Shown here piece after piece: positions 1 through 11,913 of a DNA stretch of 64,000 bases; the stretch's first letter is position 1; each line of letters opens with the position of its first letter. A program made the translations under genes and the position numbers. The notes under the pieces are model-generated. The model was not told the DNA's origin. It searched no databases and was given only the letters and a program-made list of their open reading frames with translations. This stretch comes from Spongospora subterranea f. sp. subterranea (lineage: Eukaryota; Endomyxa: Phytomyxea; Phytomyxea; Plasmodiophorida). Location of the stretch: the NCBI GenBank assembly GCA_049724395.1, contig JAUGWO010000056.1:18321-82320 (forward strand), written 5' to 3'.

Positions 1-539
1 TTGTGGGTCACCCGGTCATGACCCAGTCTACTAGGGGCAAATTTATTCACAAACTAAAATTCTTTTGATGCCAAAAATCGCGGAAACGTAATACTATGCG
101 CGCATTTAAATTTTTATGCATATTTTTTGCTACGTGACACAAACCGCGTAACAATTTTTCTCAGACGAAAACTTGAACTGAATATCGTTATCAAAGTCAT
201 GTGAAATTTATGGACCAGTTGCGAACTTGCGATCACATTAACTCAACAATAATTGCACAAAAATTCCCACGGAGATTTGTATTGGCACCAACAAAAAAGT
301 TCCTACCTGAAAATATACTCTAGCAATGGATAGATCTCATCAAGCAATGACCTTCGTAGAAAAAAATCTGAAGCCCGTGATAGACTTCCAACTTATGAGG
401 CGATCCCATGTTTTGAAGCCTCTATGGTGGAAAATCAAATTTGATCAAAGCCCATTGGGACACGGGGGAACTTCCCTGCGGAGCACCAAATGTGGTGTTT
501 GGCCTTGAACCCAAGTCGCATCATTACAAATCAGCTGCC
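1..539. other. No gene recognised
   Basis: AT-rich sequence with only short chance reading frames. I looked here for the missing second terminal inverted repeat of the mariner element to the right and did not find one. Confidence 0.4.
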
Positions 540-559
540 TATTTTTCCAGAGGTTCGTT

Positions 560-1866
560 CCTCGCTATCCGGAGCTGCAAGATTGCGAAACTACTCCGGA
601 AGCAAGGATTCAATCGACTTAGCAGTCATCGATGTTAAATGAACACCAATAGCTTTCTTACATTCGATGCCCCAACATTTAATGGTAGCTGAATTAAGCA
701 GTTAGTGTTAACATTAAAGGAGCAACAACCACCGTGCCAACCTTTGGGGAGTGCGAACACTTTCGAAGTCAGTTGATAATCGCGGCGACCCAATTTTGGG
801 TATTTTGCAGGTTGAAATATCAAGCTAACATCTAATTGAGAGCCTTCTTTCGCCATGCCCTCAAAAAGCTCCGAATCATCAACTTAAATATGCGGCTTGG
901 CATTATTTTGTTGTTCTATAAATATCGGCTGATCAACATCGTAAGCTAATGGCCATTTGTCGCGTATTGCAGGTAACAGTTGTTCTAACAGACATTTCCT
1001 GTATATTTCCTTGTTCACCTTAACACCGTTGGTTATCAACGTCCTTGCGAGACGGTTCTTGCTGGATTTCTTGGCTGGGGATATTTCTATAAGGGCTAGA
1101 TACCGATCTTGCCATCAAAAACAACACTCTCATTGCTCCCGAAGATCGGTCTGACCACTGCCGCCAAAAACATCACCTGGAGAACGAAATTCTTATCGTG
1201 ACATGTTCTCGTTGGCTCTTCCTCATCTGGCAGAAGATAGTAACGCTCAGCGTCTTGAGTCACGTAGAACCATTTTTCATCAATGTGAATGGTGTCGAAC
1301 ACTGGCGAGAATCGTGAAGTTTCATTATTCAAACTGGCGATTTGTATGTGATGTAAACAGAGTCGTATTCTTTCGATCTTGTTAACTGGATAGAGTCTTG
1401 GCTTTAACCGATGGGTATGCCGTTTCAACAACCCCTCTTTGATTCTTTTGAATATGACAGTAGTGGACACTTTCAAGGCTTGCGCTAAGGAACGTATAAT
1501 TTTCCTTTTTTTAAGTTCTATGGCCCGAACCGCTTCTTCGTCCAGAAGAATCTTTTTCGTCCAACTCGTGTTATTTTTTTCAGAGAGAACATTCGATTGT
1601 CTACATTCTACGACGCAACGCTTATGTCTGTACCAGATTCTTTGAAGTGTTTTCCTGTTCAGATTAAAATTAATGCCGAAGCTGATTCCGAAATCGACCC
1701 TTTTTTTAGCTTTCCGCAGTTGCTTTTCATCAGTAGTTCCTCAAACACCTGCTGTCTGCGCGCATCTTCCAATTCGGCTTTGAATTTTGACGATGTTGAC
1801 GCTCAGGGAGTATTGGATTCTGGACGATGTATAGGGCTCGCTACCTGATTCTGACGGTCTTCCATA
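560..1866 (-). mobile_element. Mariner-type transposase relic
   Basis: A decayed Tc1/mariner DDE transposase read leftward. From its N-terminus it shows a helical region with GKLKKG, a GRKR motif, a KPRLYPVNK stretch typical of the DNA-binding half, and the catalytic-core landmark HIDEKWFYV, which holds the first catalytic Asp. This is followed by PDEEEP, VMFLAAVVRP and FDGKIGI, all characteristic of the plant/oomycete/fungal branch of mariner. The second catalytic block, usually QQDNA, reads QQNNA, so the Asp is replaced by Asn. A later segment reads QPAKYPKLGRRD, the equivalent of QPNSPDLN.LD. The reading frame is interrupted several times between 560 and 1866, so this is a dead copy. The 3' inverted repeat was not found; the 5' one lies near 2122-2166. 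Confidence 0.8.
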
Positions 1867-2121
1867 TCAATGTGATGTCATTTAATGATAATATCATCTC
1901 GGGATACTGCACTGTTTTTATCATACCGCCTACATACAGCTCACTATCATTACAATGACCATACAACCCTTGATGGGCGTTTGAAGACGTCAAATTAAAA
2001 TTTAGAATGGTGAACCTCTAGGAACCCAAATGCTTTTTGTTATTGAACATTTATAGAGTTTCATGCTAGGATCCACACTACCTGGTTTATTTACAAACTA
2101 CGCGGAAAACATCCATAAGGG

Positions 2122-2166
2122 GTGGACTGAACCCAAAGTGGACACTTAAAAAAAACGGAGGGAGTA
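2122..2166 (-). mobile_element. Mariner terminal inverted repeat
   Basis: Read on the minus strand this begins TA CTCCCTCCGTTTTTTTT and continues AAGTGTCCACTTTGG. CTCCCTCCGT is the hallmark start of plant Stowaway-like/mariner inverted repeats, and TA is the obligatory target site. Its orientation and place, about 250 bp before the transposase start, fit the 5' end of the element described at 560-1866. Confidence 0.6.
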
Positions 2167-3187
2167 TTAAACAATCATTTTCATGTGTGTACGCTCCACC
2201 GCATTCTCGTATTCCTTGTGCACCCTCGCGCCTGATCTAGGTCACGATTGTACATGAGATAACCGTTTTGGAGCGACGGCACTTGAAAGCTGGATCAATA
2301 GTTGTCACGATTTATGATTTTGCCAGAACGGGTATTGGTTAGGTTGATCTCTGTACACGATGGGACATCCCAAATCCGTCCCAGTATGATGTCGTATAAA
2401 ATCGTGTATGAATGTCGCGCATGGAGCTGAATGGGTCCCCTTTTCGACGATCTGATCGAGGAGGGTTCTGATTATCCCACTCTATATGTGATTAACTGCC
2501 ATGAACGAGGTTAAATGCTTACAATAAACAACACTTTGTAAAAGTTCTGTTGCGGTTGATTTGCATCCTGGAAAAAATCCATCTTCTGAAGCCCCTTTTG
2601 GGCAATTGCCTCAAAGATTTATATTAGCCAATGCTTTCTCGTGTTCGACGAGTTTACTCTGAACCATTGATTCGATTTCCCTAACGACGCTCTAGTCTCT
2701 GAACAAGAAGACAGTACCATTATTTAACAATCGCCTCCACAAGTATAACGCCTTCAGCCAATTCATTTTTTGGTTCTTTGGTGAAAACGCACACATACGA
2801 CTTGGCGCAATCGGCATGATCCTGACGCAGGTTCTGTATATTACTCGCTCTGTTCCGTTTATGGACTGTCCCATTTCACAAACTTTTGTTCATTTTCGTC
2901 CTTTTTTTTGCAAAAATTGCCGCGTACTTTGTTGTAAAGATTCTGCCGAGATCTCTAATTCCCTGAATGGATTTAATGGTTCGTCGGATAATGGTATGGT
3001 ATAGTATACCAAAGTTCTCGGGGTCTTATAGGTCGGGTAATCCTGTGTACTACTCTACCTGGTTTCCCTACTTCCGCCTGGCCACTACTGTCTACAAGTA
3101 GAGTGGGTATCCACTGAAGGAACCTATTTACAGTAGACCAGCTGTATTCACCCCCATAACCTGCCTAACGACCACACCGAATGGGAC
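2167..3187. other. Unassigned, probably decayed repeat
   Basis: No gene is recognised. A minus-strand stretch around 2690-3000 is open for about 60 codons but matches nothing I know. A simple inverted AT run (ATGGTATGGTATAGTATACC) lies at 2991-3010. Confidence 0.3.
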
Positions 3188-3545
3188 CTACACCCCCCAA
3201 TTACATTGCCTATCCAGAGTTATCGAGTTTACTGCCAGGCAGTTCACTCGCCCATATTCATTAGGGCCATGTGGTATAAAGCTGCCTGTTTTTTCTGCTT
3301 TGCGCAAGATTTTTGTCATGGCCTTCTCATGGCTCCAAATTGCTGTGTTGAACGTAGTTACCGGGAGTGTCTTGTAGTGTGGTCTGCATTTCTTGAGTCG
3401 GCTTTTGAATATTTCGCATTGTAATACTTGATGTTCGATTGTTTCGGGATGTTTGTCGCAGTGCCAGCACTTGTTCGTATCTTCCATTCTAATGTTGCTG
3501 AGGTGCTGCCTTATGACCAGTTTGCGCTCTGTTAATCAGCATGTG
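3188..3545 (-). mobile_element. LINE C-terminal fragment (zinc-binding tail)
   Basis: The minus strand encodes the end of a non-LTR retrotransposon polyprotein: a MLINRAQTGH motif, then a C-x2-C-x8-H-x4-C cluster (CWHC...IEHQVLQC), then about 60 conserved-looking residues to a stop. This matches the cysteine-histidine tail downstream of the reverse transcriptase in several LINE clades. The RT itself is absent, and one reading-frame change separates the first motif from the zinc cluster. It is a truncated, inactive copy, and the clade cannot be fixed from this tail. Confidence 0.65.
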
Positions 3546-4889
3546 TGGCGTTGATTCACCTGGTAGTTTGCGAAACGGGTCTTTATCTGGGTAGTTTGGG
3601 AAGTGACTGCGTTTGAGTACTGTTGTAAATGACCTCTTTCGTATTTCTCATGTTGAAGTTCAAAGGAAGATAGAAATGGTCTATGCTCCATTTTCCCAAA
3701 AACGGGCACAATTCCGGAGAATTTACTTTCCAAGAAATACTTGGTCTGGTGAACGCACGTTATCACAATATCCCACGAGGGAAAGCATCACATCGTCCAG
3801 CGCTTCCATTTCAGCATCGGAGTAACTAAAAATAGACACCCAGAAAGGGGCGCCCCATATTGTCGTAAATATTGCCCCACGGAACGCTCAGAGAATTGAA
3901 AAGCGGGACGGTCCTTGCCGTGAATCAGGAGCTCGAGGACGAAGTGGTAACATATTTCTGACACCCAAGAACCAACAAGTAGGTCAAGAGGACGTATGAG
4001 AACGGCTTCCCAAAGCAGCAATCCTTAGCCATATGCCGGCTATAGTTTTTGTATGGAGCTGTCGAGTCCGAAAAAGCGTTTACGGCAATTTGGTTTTTGA
4101 GGCGAAAAATAAACAATTTTTTTAAAAAAAGCTTGATGTCGTTCAGAATTAATGAGTCAAGCCAGATTTATTGTTTTGACAGAAAAAGCTGTGCCCTCAG
4201 ACACAATCTCAGGTGTTCAAAATCGTAGCCGGCTACGGAGTGCGGATCAGGGTTAGCCGGTTATTTACACCATCGTGGAGCTCTCTCGACCGATGGCCAA
4301 TGGGGTGGTCATTCTCATCCCCGTGACGGACTTCGAGACAGTTTGTCGCAAATCAAATGAGAGTGATTTTCAAATGGAAGCCGTACGGCATCAGATGATT
4401 GCGCTGGTAGCGTCCTCATCCACCCTTGGCGCTGTATCCAAGTACTTTTCAAAATGGAACAACAGATAACTTCAAAAATTGAACGAAGAGTCCAATTTCA
4501 TCGCCAACCTAATGACAGCGCCTGGGTGTGATATTGAAATACAGGGGCTGTATTATGATGAATAGCTTGTCCGGTGAACCACAATCACATGTCAGGGCTC
4601 CAACCCATACATAACAGAACTCCTAAGCGTCGTATTCAACTACTGCGCCTACCTGATGGTTTCCCTGAAAGTTGGAACCTGACCCCGTAATACAGCGCCT
4701 AGGTAGGCGTTTGCAATCAAAGACCATGGTTATATAAGGATATTATTCGGTCATAACGCCCAGGCGTTGTATTCGGGTGAAGACGGTGATGAGCTAGCCG
4801 GTGGGACATAAGTTATGTTGTGGGCGGCAACGGCACGGCACGGTGACACATAGGTCCGATATGGCATGACGGCCAAGTTCATTTGACCA
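3546..4889. other. Intergenic; upstream region of the dioxygenase-like gene
   Basis: No convincing coding sequence. Continuation of the LINE on the minus strand is possible up to about 3800 but very degraded. The last 700 bp are the upstream region of the gene at 4890. Confidence 0.35.
4731..4738 (+). promoter_or_regulatory. Candidate TATA box
   Basis: TATATAAG about 150 bp upstream of the start codon at 4890. It is the best TATA match in this upstream region. The distance is long, so it implies a 5' UTR of about 120 nt or a chance match. Confidence 0.25.
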
Positions 4890-6674
4890 ATGGCTTTCAC
4901 GAAAGAAATGGCATATTTTGTGCTGCCATTATTGCTTCAGGGCATGTGGCTTGTTGTGAATTGTCAGGAAGATGAGAAACTAACTGGAATAATAAGGCTT
5001 GGCACAGCAATGTCGACTGAGGAGAATCAGGATCAGCCCAAGTTGTTTGAACAGATTGTGAGTTTGAATCGAATGGATGAGCCAACAGAGGAAGCGTCCA
5101 TCATGAAGTGGATTGAAACTTTGGAATCGCGGGAAAGATTTGGTGTTTGTCGCATACCGGAGGGACTGAAAGCCAGTATTGATTCTTTAGAATCGTTGCC
5201 GGAATCTATATTCACAAGTCAGTTTGATAACATGATCCAACAAGATATTTATAAGGAAGTTGGCGAGAAACATCCCAACTGGATAGTCATTCCTATTGGA
5301 ACGAGACGGAGGATCATAAACATTCACTGTTTTGAGCAACCGCGTACTGATTTCTCTCCCGATGCTGGTATTGATGACCTCTTGACCCAGTATTCCAAAT
5401 GGTCTGTCCACCTCATGCATTTTTTAGCACAAAATGAGCGCGTCAAAACCGGTGCTCTGAACCACTACAATGGCAACGTTGAACAATACGCAAAAGAAAT
5501 GTTGGCCATCGATCATTTGATGAGTATCTGGATACCAATTGAACCTGTTCAAGCATGGCCATTGGCATTGACTCGCGCCCATCATTGCGAAGCTTGTCGC
5601 TTGAAAGGTGTCTCCAATATGTTTGGTAAACCTGATGTGCTTTTGAGCTCCAAATCCACCTCAAACGATTGGCACACACGATTGAACATGCAGCCCAACG
5701 AAGTTTACGTCTGGGATTCGAGAACTGTCGCTCATACGGCCGTTAAAATAGGTGATGGGACAGGCAAGCGATCATCCATCGATTCGCGAGTGCTGATCCT
5801 GCACCAAAAAATTGGTCTCGATTTTCCGGTATCATCGCCAACCAAGTTCAACACCCTGTGCTACACCGACCGTCTTTTGAAGCAAGTGATGGGCCTCTAT
5901 AGATTGAGAAAATGTCGTGCAATACAGAAACTGGCCAGTATGGGATATCACCGACCCTGTGGTAATCCATTCAGACACCTGCCGCCACCTCCACCTTGCG
6001 GTGACCTTTTCTCAAAACTACCGCCAGTCGAATCGTGGCATGACCTTTTCAAAAACCGATCTCGTAATCGCCTTTCCAAAGGCCTGGCATCATTTTTATC
6101 CTTTCGTGGCCCTTCGACCCGTGGATTGGCATCTTCATCCCGTCGTCACCTTTCCGCAGACCTGTCATCATCTCTATCCGGCGGTCGACCCCTTTTCACA
6201 ACCCGTTCCTTTTCCCGTCGTCACCATTCCATAGACCTCTCATCATCTCTATCCGGTCAACCCCTTTTCACAAACCGTGCTTCGTCTGTGTCCCGTCGTC
6301 ACCCTTCCAAAGACCTGTCATCATCTTTGGCTGGTCCTCACCTTTCTAATGGTCTGCCATCATTGTCATATCGCCCCTTCCTTTCAGAAGACCTCTCATC
6401 ATCTCTATCCGGTCGACTTCCTTCCACAGACCGTGCGCTGTTCTTTGCCCCGTCCTCACCTTTTAAAGTCATTATCTCTATCCGGTCAACCCCTTCTCGC
6501 AGACCGTGCATCGTCTTTCTCCTCTTCTCACCTTTCCGAAGATCTGTCGTCATCTCTATCCGGTCAATCCCTTCTCACAAACCGTGCATTGCCTTTGTCT
6601 CGTCGTCGCCGTTCCCGTTCGTCACATTTCTCCTGTCCTCGCCTTTCCGAAGACCCGTCATCATCTTTGGCTGA
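4890..6674 (+). CDS. Secreted 2OG-dioxygenase-like protein with repeat tail
   Basis: A 594-residue reading frame. Residues 1-25 form a signal peptide (hydrophobic YFVLPLLLQGMWLVVN, cleavage probably after NCQ). Residues 26-357 match the protein encoded at 12761-13831 along their length. Motifs at 192-300 follow the plan of GA4-desaturase/CmcJ-like 2-oxoglutarate oxygenases: an IWIPIEPVQAWPLAL strip like the family's W.PI..PV...PLA, then VWDSRTVAH with His282, and R294-SSI-SR300. Where that family has H-x-D, this protein reads H192-Y-N194, so metal binding may be altered or lost. The paralogue stops shortly after MGY...C; here (M351-C357) translation runs on into a Ser/Arg/Leu-rich tail coded by a tandem repeat, changing frame relative to the repeat before stopping. 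The start is supported by the paralogue. The fold assignment is inference; substrate unknown. Confidence 0.6.
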   Translation: MAFTKEMAYFVLPLLLQGMWLVVNCQEDEKLTGIIRLGTAMSTEENQDQPKLFEQIVSLNRMDEPTEEASIMKWIETLESRERFGVCRIPEGLKASIDSLESLPESIFTSQFDNMIQQDIYKEVGEKHPNWIVIPIGTRRRIINIHCFEQPRTDFSPDAGIDDLLTQYSKWSVHLMHFLAQNERVKTGALNHYNGNVEQYAKEMLAIDHLMSIWIPIEPVQAWPLALTRAHHCEACRLKGVSNMFGKPDVLLSSKSTSNDWHTRLNMQPNEVYVWDSRTVAHTAVKIGDGTGKRSSIDSRVLILHQKIGLDFPVSSPTKFNTLCYTDRLLKQVMGLYRLRKCRAIQKLASMGYHRPCGNPFRHLPPPPPCGDLFSKLPPVESWHDLFKNRSRNRLSKGLASFLSFRGPSTRGLASSSRRHLSADLSSSLSGGRPLFTTRSFSRRHHSIDLSSSLSGQPLFTNRASSVSRRHPSKDLSSSLAGPHLSNGLPSLSYRPFLSEDLSSSLSGRLPSTDRALFFAPSSPFKVIISIRSTPSRRPCIVFLLFSPFRRSVVISIRSIPSHKPCIAFVSSSPFPFVTFLLSSPFRRPVIIFG

Positions 6675-7640
6675 TCCTCACCTTTCTAATGGTCTGCCAT
6701 CATTGTCATATCGTCCCTTCCTTTCAGAAGACCTGTCATCATCTTTATCCGGTCAATCCCTTCTCACAAACCGTGCATTGCCTTTGTCTCGTCGTCGCCG
6801 TTCCCGTTCGTCACATTTCTCCTGTCCTCGCCTTTCCGAAGACCCGTCATCATCTTTGGCTGATCCTCACCTTTCTAATGGTCTGCCATCATTGTCATAT
6901 CGTCCCTTCCTTTCAGAAGACCTGTCATCATCTCTATCCGGTCAACCCCTTTTGACAGACAGTGCTTCGTCTGTGTCCCGTCGTCACCCTTCCCAAAGAC
7001 CTGTCATCATCTCTATCCGGTCGACTTCCTTCCACAGACCGTGCGTTGTCTTTGCCCCGTCCTCACCTTTTCAAGTCATCATCTCTATCCGGTCAACCCC
7101 TTCTCGCAGACCGTTCTTTCTCCCCTTCTCAACTTTCCGAAGATCTGTCGTCATCTCTATCCGGTCAACCCCTTCTCACAAACAGTGCATTGCCTTTGTC
7201 TCGTCGTCGCCGTTCCCGTTCGTCACATTTCTCCGGTCGTCACCTTTCCGAAGATCTGTCGTCATCTCTATCCGGTCAACCGCTTTTCACAAATCGTGCA
7301 TCGCCTTTGTCCCGTCGTCGCCGTTCCCGTTCGTCATATATATCCCGTCCTCACTTTTCGGAAGATCTGTCGTCATCTCTATCCGGTCAACCCCTTTTCA
7401 CAAACCGTGCATTGCCTTTGTCTCGTCGTCACCGTTCCCGTTCGTCACATTTCTCCCGTCCTCGCCTTTCCAATGACCTGCCATCATGTTTGTCCCGTCC
7501 TCACCTTTCCGAAGCTCTGTCGGTATCTCTATCCGGTGAACCCCTTATCACAGACCGTGCAATGCCTTTGTCGCGTCGTCGCCGTCCCCGTTCGTCATCT
7601 TTCTCCAATGACCCGCCATCATCTTCATCGAGTGGTGACC
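6120..7640 (+). repeat. Tandem repeat with 111-bp higher-order unit
   Basis: C/T-rich units built on a core that encodes HLSEDLSSSLSGQPLLTNRA. In the right half, identical landmarks recur at 7141, 7252 and 7363, giving an exact 111-bp (37-codon) period. In the left half the order is more mixed, with a near-perfect duplication around 6550-6950. The array's own coding frame is kept in blocks but shifts near 6465 and again near 6995, and all three forward frames stay open for hundreds of bases. In the last frame the array reads through to a stop at 7778-7780. Confidence 0.85.
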
Positions 7641-7780
7641 TTGTCGAAACCCTTTTGCTTCCTCGACCTGTTGATGACCCTTCCACAAACCTGCGGCAAC
7701 CTCCGTTGAGATTTGTGGCCCAAGGCAAACACAGGATACGGTTTATTATTCGCGAGATATTTGACATATTTTGTTGGTAA

Positions 7781-8599
7781 TACACAGTGTCACATGCGCT
7801 TTTTACGCTGTTCCCAGTTGTTGTCGTTCCAATTCTCACATGTCTTTAAAAGTGAATTAACAGAACTGATCATCACTAGAAACTCTACGATTTTTACGAC
7901 TTTTCGCAACTTTCCTTGACAACTTGTCGGGTTTGTGCCCTATGGAATCCCATAATGTCTTGCGATTCGGTAGGAATTATGACTGGTATCACGTCAGTCG
8001 AATGAGAACGACTATTCCTGACTATGACAGACTCTTTCGAATCTTCAAATAGTGTAGAATCCCGTGTTAGAAAATGTATTATGTTTGTTCCCAATAATTG
8101 TCTGCAGACAATAATGCCCAATTTGGAAACCACCCTTAAGGAATTGATTAATGGCGCTTTGTATTGGTTGATGGACAAGGAGAGTGTATTGGACTTGCCC
8201 AGTTAATCATATGCGAATGATTGTGGTTGTCGCCAAGTTTACCAGTAATGTGTGGTCATCGCCTCGTTCGTCAGATTGGTGCTGTCGCATTCTGAATGGC
8301 GCGTCTGTCATTTTGGAGCAACCTGAGCAAATGTGCTTAAGACCTAATCAGATTGTGGTGAAGTTCATCACATTCCGCGCAGGTGCTGCAAAATGTAAAA
8401 AAAAACTACGATTTCCAGTAATTAGTAATGTGCTTTATGACAACGCTGGAATAGTTCTCTTGTTAGAAATTGGAACACAGCTGAATACGAAACATATGCC
8501 ATTCTGCAGCCTTCATCTTCCTGTTCGATTTCGTGAACAGGTTGAAAACAGCATGACCCCCTTGTGGCAGACTCAGCGACGCAATTCGTGTTGAAATAA
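7781..8599. other. No gene recognised
   Basis: Ordinary-composition DNA between the repeat array and the copia fragment. Short open stretches exist on both strands (for example minus 8178-7894) but have no recognisable motif. Confidence 0.35.
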
Positions 8600-9052
8600 T
8601 TGCCCGACTGTCTGGTTAACGCCCATGGAGGCACTGACATGTGATTGCCGGCAGATTTCCTCAATGAGTCAGGTCTCTGTCATGATAAGAGGCACAGACC
8701 CACACCAGGTAACATATCTGGTCTCGATCTCAAAAACGGCGTTAATCACACTGAGCCATTCTCAGTCGGTTTCCACCAAAACTCAAATCGCACCACAATA
8801 TAAGCATGGAACTGGCACACATGCGGTTCGGTCACGAATCCGATGAGAGATTACACCACCTCCCATCTTCTACCGACGGCATCAAAATCAGCGACCAAAC
8901 TCGGAATTTTGTGACGATTGGCCTCACGGAAGATCACGCAAACAGCCATCCCCGGAGGAATGCCGAACCAAACCCATTCTGCCCTTTGAAATCATATCAT
9001 CCGACATCAACCGTTCGTGGAAACCGACTGAGATTGGGTCAGCTCGGTTAAC
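8600..9052 (+). mobile_element. Ty1/copia fossil, pre-integrase part
   Basis: The right half encodes a clear GAG-pre-integrase signature (MRFGHESDERLHHLPSS followed by DGIKI) and continues into the start of the integrase region with HPRRNAEPN and FCP. This is a short internal piece of a copia pol gene with no LTRs attached. It is broken, with several breaks. It abuts the gypsy fossil to the right, so one probably inserted next to or into the other. Confidence 0.7.
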
Positions 9053-9229
9053 GCCGTTTCTGAATCTTAAAACCGTCTCCTTTGTTGGCTAGTTCCGCTT
9101 CTCTCTTTCTCCTTAGCTCTGCGCCTCCTCTCTTCACTCTTCGCTCTCCTCTCCAATTCCGCCTCCTCCTCTTCGTGCTCCCTCTCCATCTCCCATAATA
9201 CTCTCCGCGCCAGGTTCATAAAAGTTTAA

Positions 9230-10110
9230 CCGAACTGCAAATGGTATCAACACGAAACCACTCTCCTGTCCCCTTTCCTTTTGGGCCAATTTCACCTTCT
9301 AATCCTAATATCGTGTCCTGCTCAATACGCGACTTCAATTCTGGAAAGGCGAGTCACGGATTTGCAAAATAAGCTGAATCACGACAGGGATCAAATGGAT
9401 GTTCCACTCTCCACCGTTTCGAAATCACCACCCACCGACATTGTCACGACTTAGACCGATCCCAGGAGCAGGTTTCTGACCTCCAAGTTCGAATTCCAAA
9501 CCTTCCAGCAGTGCCACAGCCCTCCCTGGCTCAATTGCCGACATCAAAATAGTTCTCTGGAGATCGCACTAAGTTCCGACACTGGTTCTTCCAAGTCAAT
9601 ACCTACCTGAGAATGTATTGACCGGCGCTTCTATGCTGATGCCCTATGTCGAACCCAAGTCTTATATTTTGGATAATTTTTGAGTTCTTTTTGACGAATT
9701 AATACAAAAAGTCTTCCAAAGCCCTCGTTCCCGGAATATGAATCTCGATTCAGATTACTCGCTCACGATGTCGACTGGACTGAACGTTCCAAGGTCGAAC
9801 AGTTCCGGCAAGGTCTCGATTCCAATTTGAACACATCCTCTTGATGGCCGAGACATGCGGAACTGCGTCATTCGTCACGCTGAACGATGTGATTTATTTT
9901 CGAAAAGCGGTCACCATATCGTACACATTTCCCGGTCACTCTTTGTGACAGCACCAACTCCAGTGCCTAAAACGGCTCACGGCGCTCCGAATCCATTTGA
10001 AGAAGAGCGCCGCCGCCGTCGCCGACTCAGTCTTTGTCTGTATTGCGGCGGTCAACACATGATAGCAAATCGCCCATTATTAGCTAACCGGAATCCATCT
10101 CTCACTTGTG
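9230..10110 (+). mobile_element. Ty3/gypsy fossil, gag region
   Basis: A gag-like stretch: a FSGDRTKFRHWFFQVNTYLR motif near 9555-9615, a downstream FPEYESRFRLLAHDVDWTER segment, and an Arg-rich run leading to a zinc knuckle (LCLYCGGQHMIAN) near 10030-10070. Together these are the typical order of a Ty3/gypsy Gag. It is heavily broken, with many interruptions, and no LTR was recognised. It looks old. Confidence 0.7.
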
Positions 10111-11913
10111 GCTGAGACGAGACGGAATCTGCTCTAGACGTCGAATCGAAACATTTTCTGAAAGAATCCTAGCTCCTTTTATGGTGAAACGAGCCATCAA
10201 CCCCGTCGCGTTTTGATCTAGACCTTAACGATGATTTACGCATTCACTCGGAAATCCATCGCGAAATCGAGACAGCAGTAACGAGCGCGTTCACAAGGGC
10301 AACATTGCTAGTTCATTCTTAAACCGTCCGAATAATTTCGGAAAGATCCGCTCCAGTCTCCGCTATCTCTGTTCTCGTGGCCCTCTGGATTCCTACCACA
10401 AGATTCGGAATCCCCAATTTTATTGGTGCACTGGCAAAGAGGTTCATGAGATTCAAATGGGAACTCAAATTCGTAAAATTATATTCTCCTGTCAATACAG
10501 GATCACCTTATGGTACACTTTCCAAACAAAGCAAGCACATCTGGGAAACAGTTTCAACAACCCTCAGCGCGCGCTCTGGCGAAAACACCAAACCAGAACG
10601 CCGTCTACCCCAATCAGTGTTGGACATATTCTGACCGATGAGGACTTAGAAACAACCAGACCGATTGGTACATTTGAGCTGTTTATGTTAAAACGATTTA
10701 AAAATGACTCTGAGCACCCAATTCATTGACATACCAACTAACCGAATTAATGTCATCCTTTTAAATAACAGCTGAGAAGCCTCATTGGAATTACATCGCT
10801 TTGCGTTCGAGATGATCCAGGTGATGCAGACTACGAAATTGATTTCGCAAAGTAAACGTGGCAGAAACTACAAAACTATGGGGGAAATGATCCGAATTCC
10901 AGTCGAAAAAGGGTAAGCTAAGGCAGTTATTCCCGCTCTTTCCAAAATCGTACATCATCACAAAGATAATTCCCTAATAAAGCAGACCCTGAAGGCATAC
11001 ATTTACCGGTATGGCGTCATCTAAACTTGATTCACCATCTATAGTCGTTTCTACACAGGTGGAGTGTATTAATTCTACACCAACGTGATAGCGCCGCCGA
11101 TATGGCCTAAAGCAGTTATTGACATCATTAAAAAGCATCAAATAGGAGCCTCAATGTTGTTTGTGAAAATCGACGCGCTCGACAGGGGTAATTGCAGATT
11201 CCACTCCATCCCGACTCACATGATCTTTTTTCCTTAAAACTCATGAGTCAATGTCAACACCTAGACGCATCAAAAGGCATCATTGACCCTCTGGTTGCGT
11301 AGGCAGGACTACAGGAAGCGCTGGGTGAACTCGTTTTCAAGATCTTTTTGATCGGTATAGTCGATGTCCTGGGACTTTGGACGTTATTGACTTATTCCGC
11401 AAACGTGTGAATTGCGTTTGAAAAAGGTCATTTTTGAACAGGCAAACTCATTTAGAAAAAGAATTTGGTTCAAACGCAGCAGAATGTCAAAAACTATGTA
11501 AGAATCAGTGTTCCGAAACACCGAACTGATGAGGCCACTTCAAGCACTGTCGCGATTGTGAAAGCGTATCGTTGGCAGTTCTCGACCTGGCTGACAAGTA
11601 CAAGAATGATGAGCCTTAGTGTGATCGCCACCAATATTTTGCAATGTCCTTCTGTCCAGTTCCATCAAGAACCCCTTCCAGTAGGCGATGTTGACGTCAA
11701 ATAGAGTATCGATCATCTGTGTTGTCCAAGAAGCGTCTCTTTCGTTGCCTTTTCCTTTTGAGGATGGTCGTGGTTCATGGTGAAATGTTTAGTCATTGTT
11801 ATAACAGCCGAATAAGGCGAGAAACGCGCCCTCATTGCAGATGGATTTGATAAATCAGGGTCGTCCAGTTGTTGAATCGGGATGATTATTTGGGTAATTC
11901 AGTCGTCACGATG
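10111..11913 (+). mobile_element. Probable decayed continuation of the gypsy fossil
   Basis: Lies directly downstream of the gag remnant in the position of pol. Only weak, scattered coding-like stretches remain, such as 10457-10729. No diagnostic reverse transcriptase motif could be read with confidence. The assignment rests mainly on position. Confidence 0.3.

Noticed and set aside
1-540. Second inverted repeat of the mariner element
   Set aside because: No CTCCCTCCG-type sequence or its complement was found; this end is lost or lies left of the window.
6277-7780. Three separate overlapping genes in the repeat array
   Set aside because: The long frames in all three phases come from a stop-poor C/T-rich repeat; they are shifted versions of one array, not independent genes.
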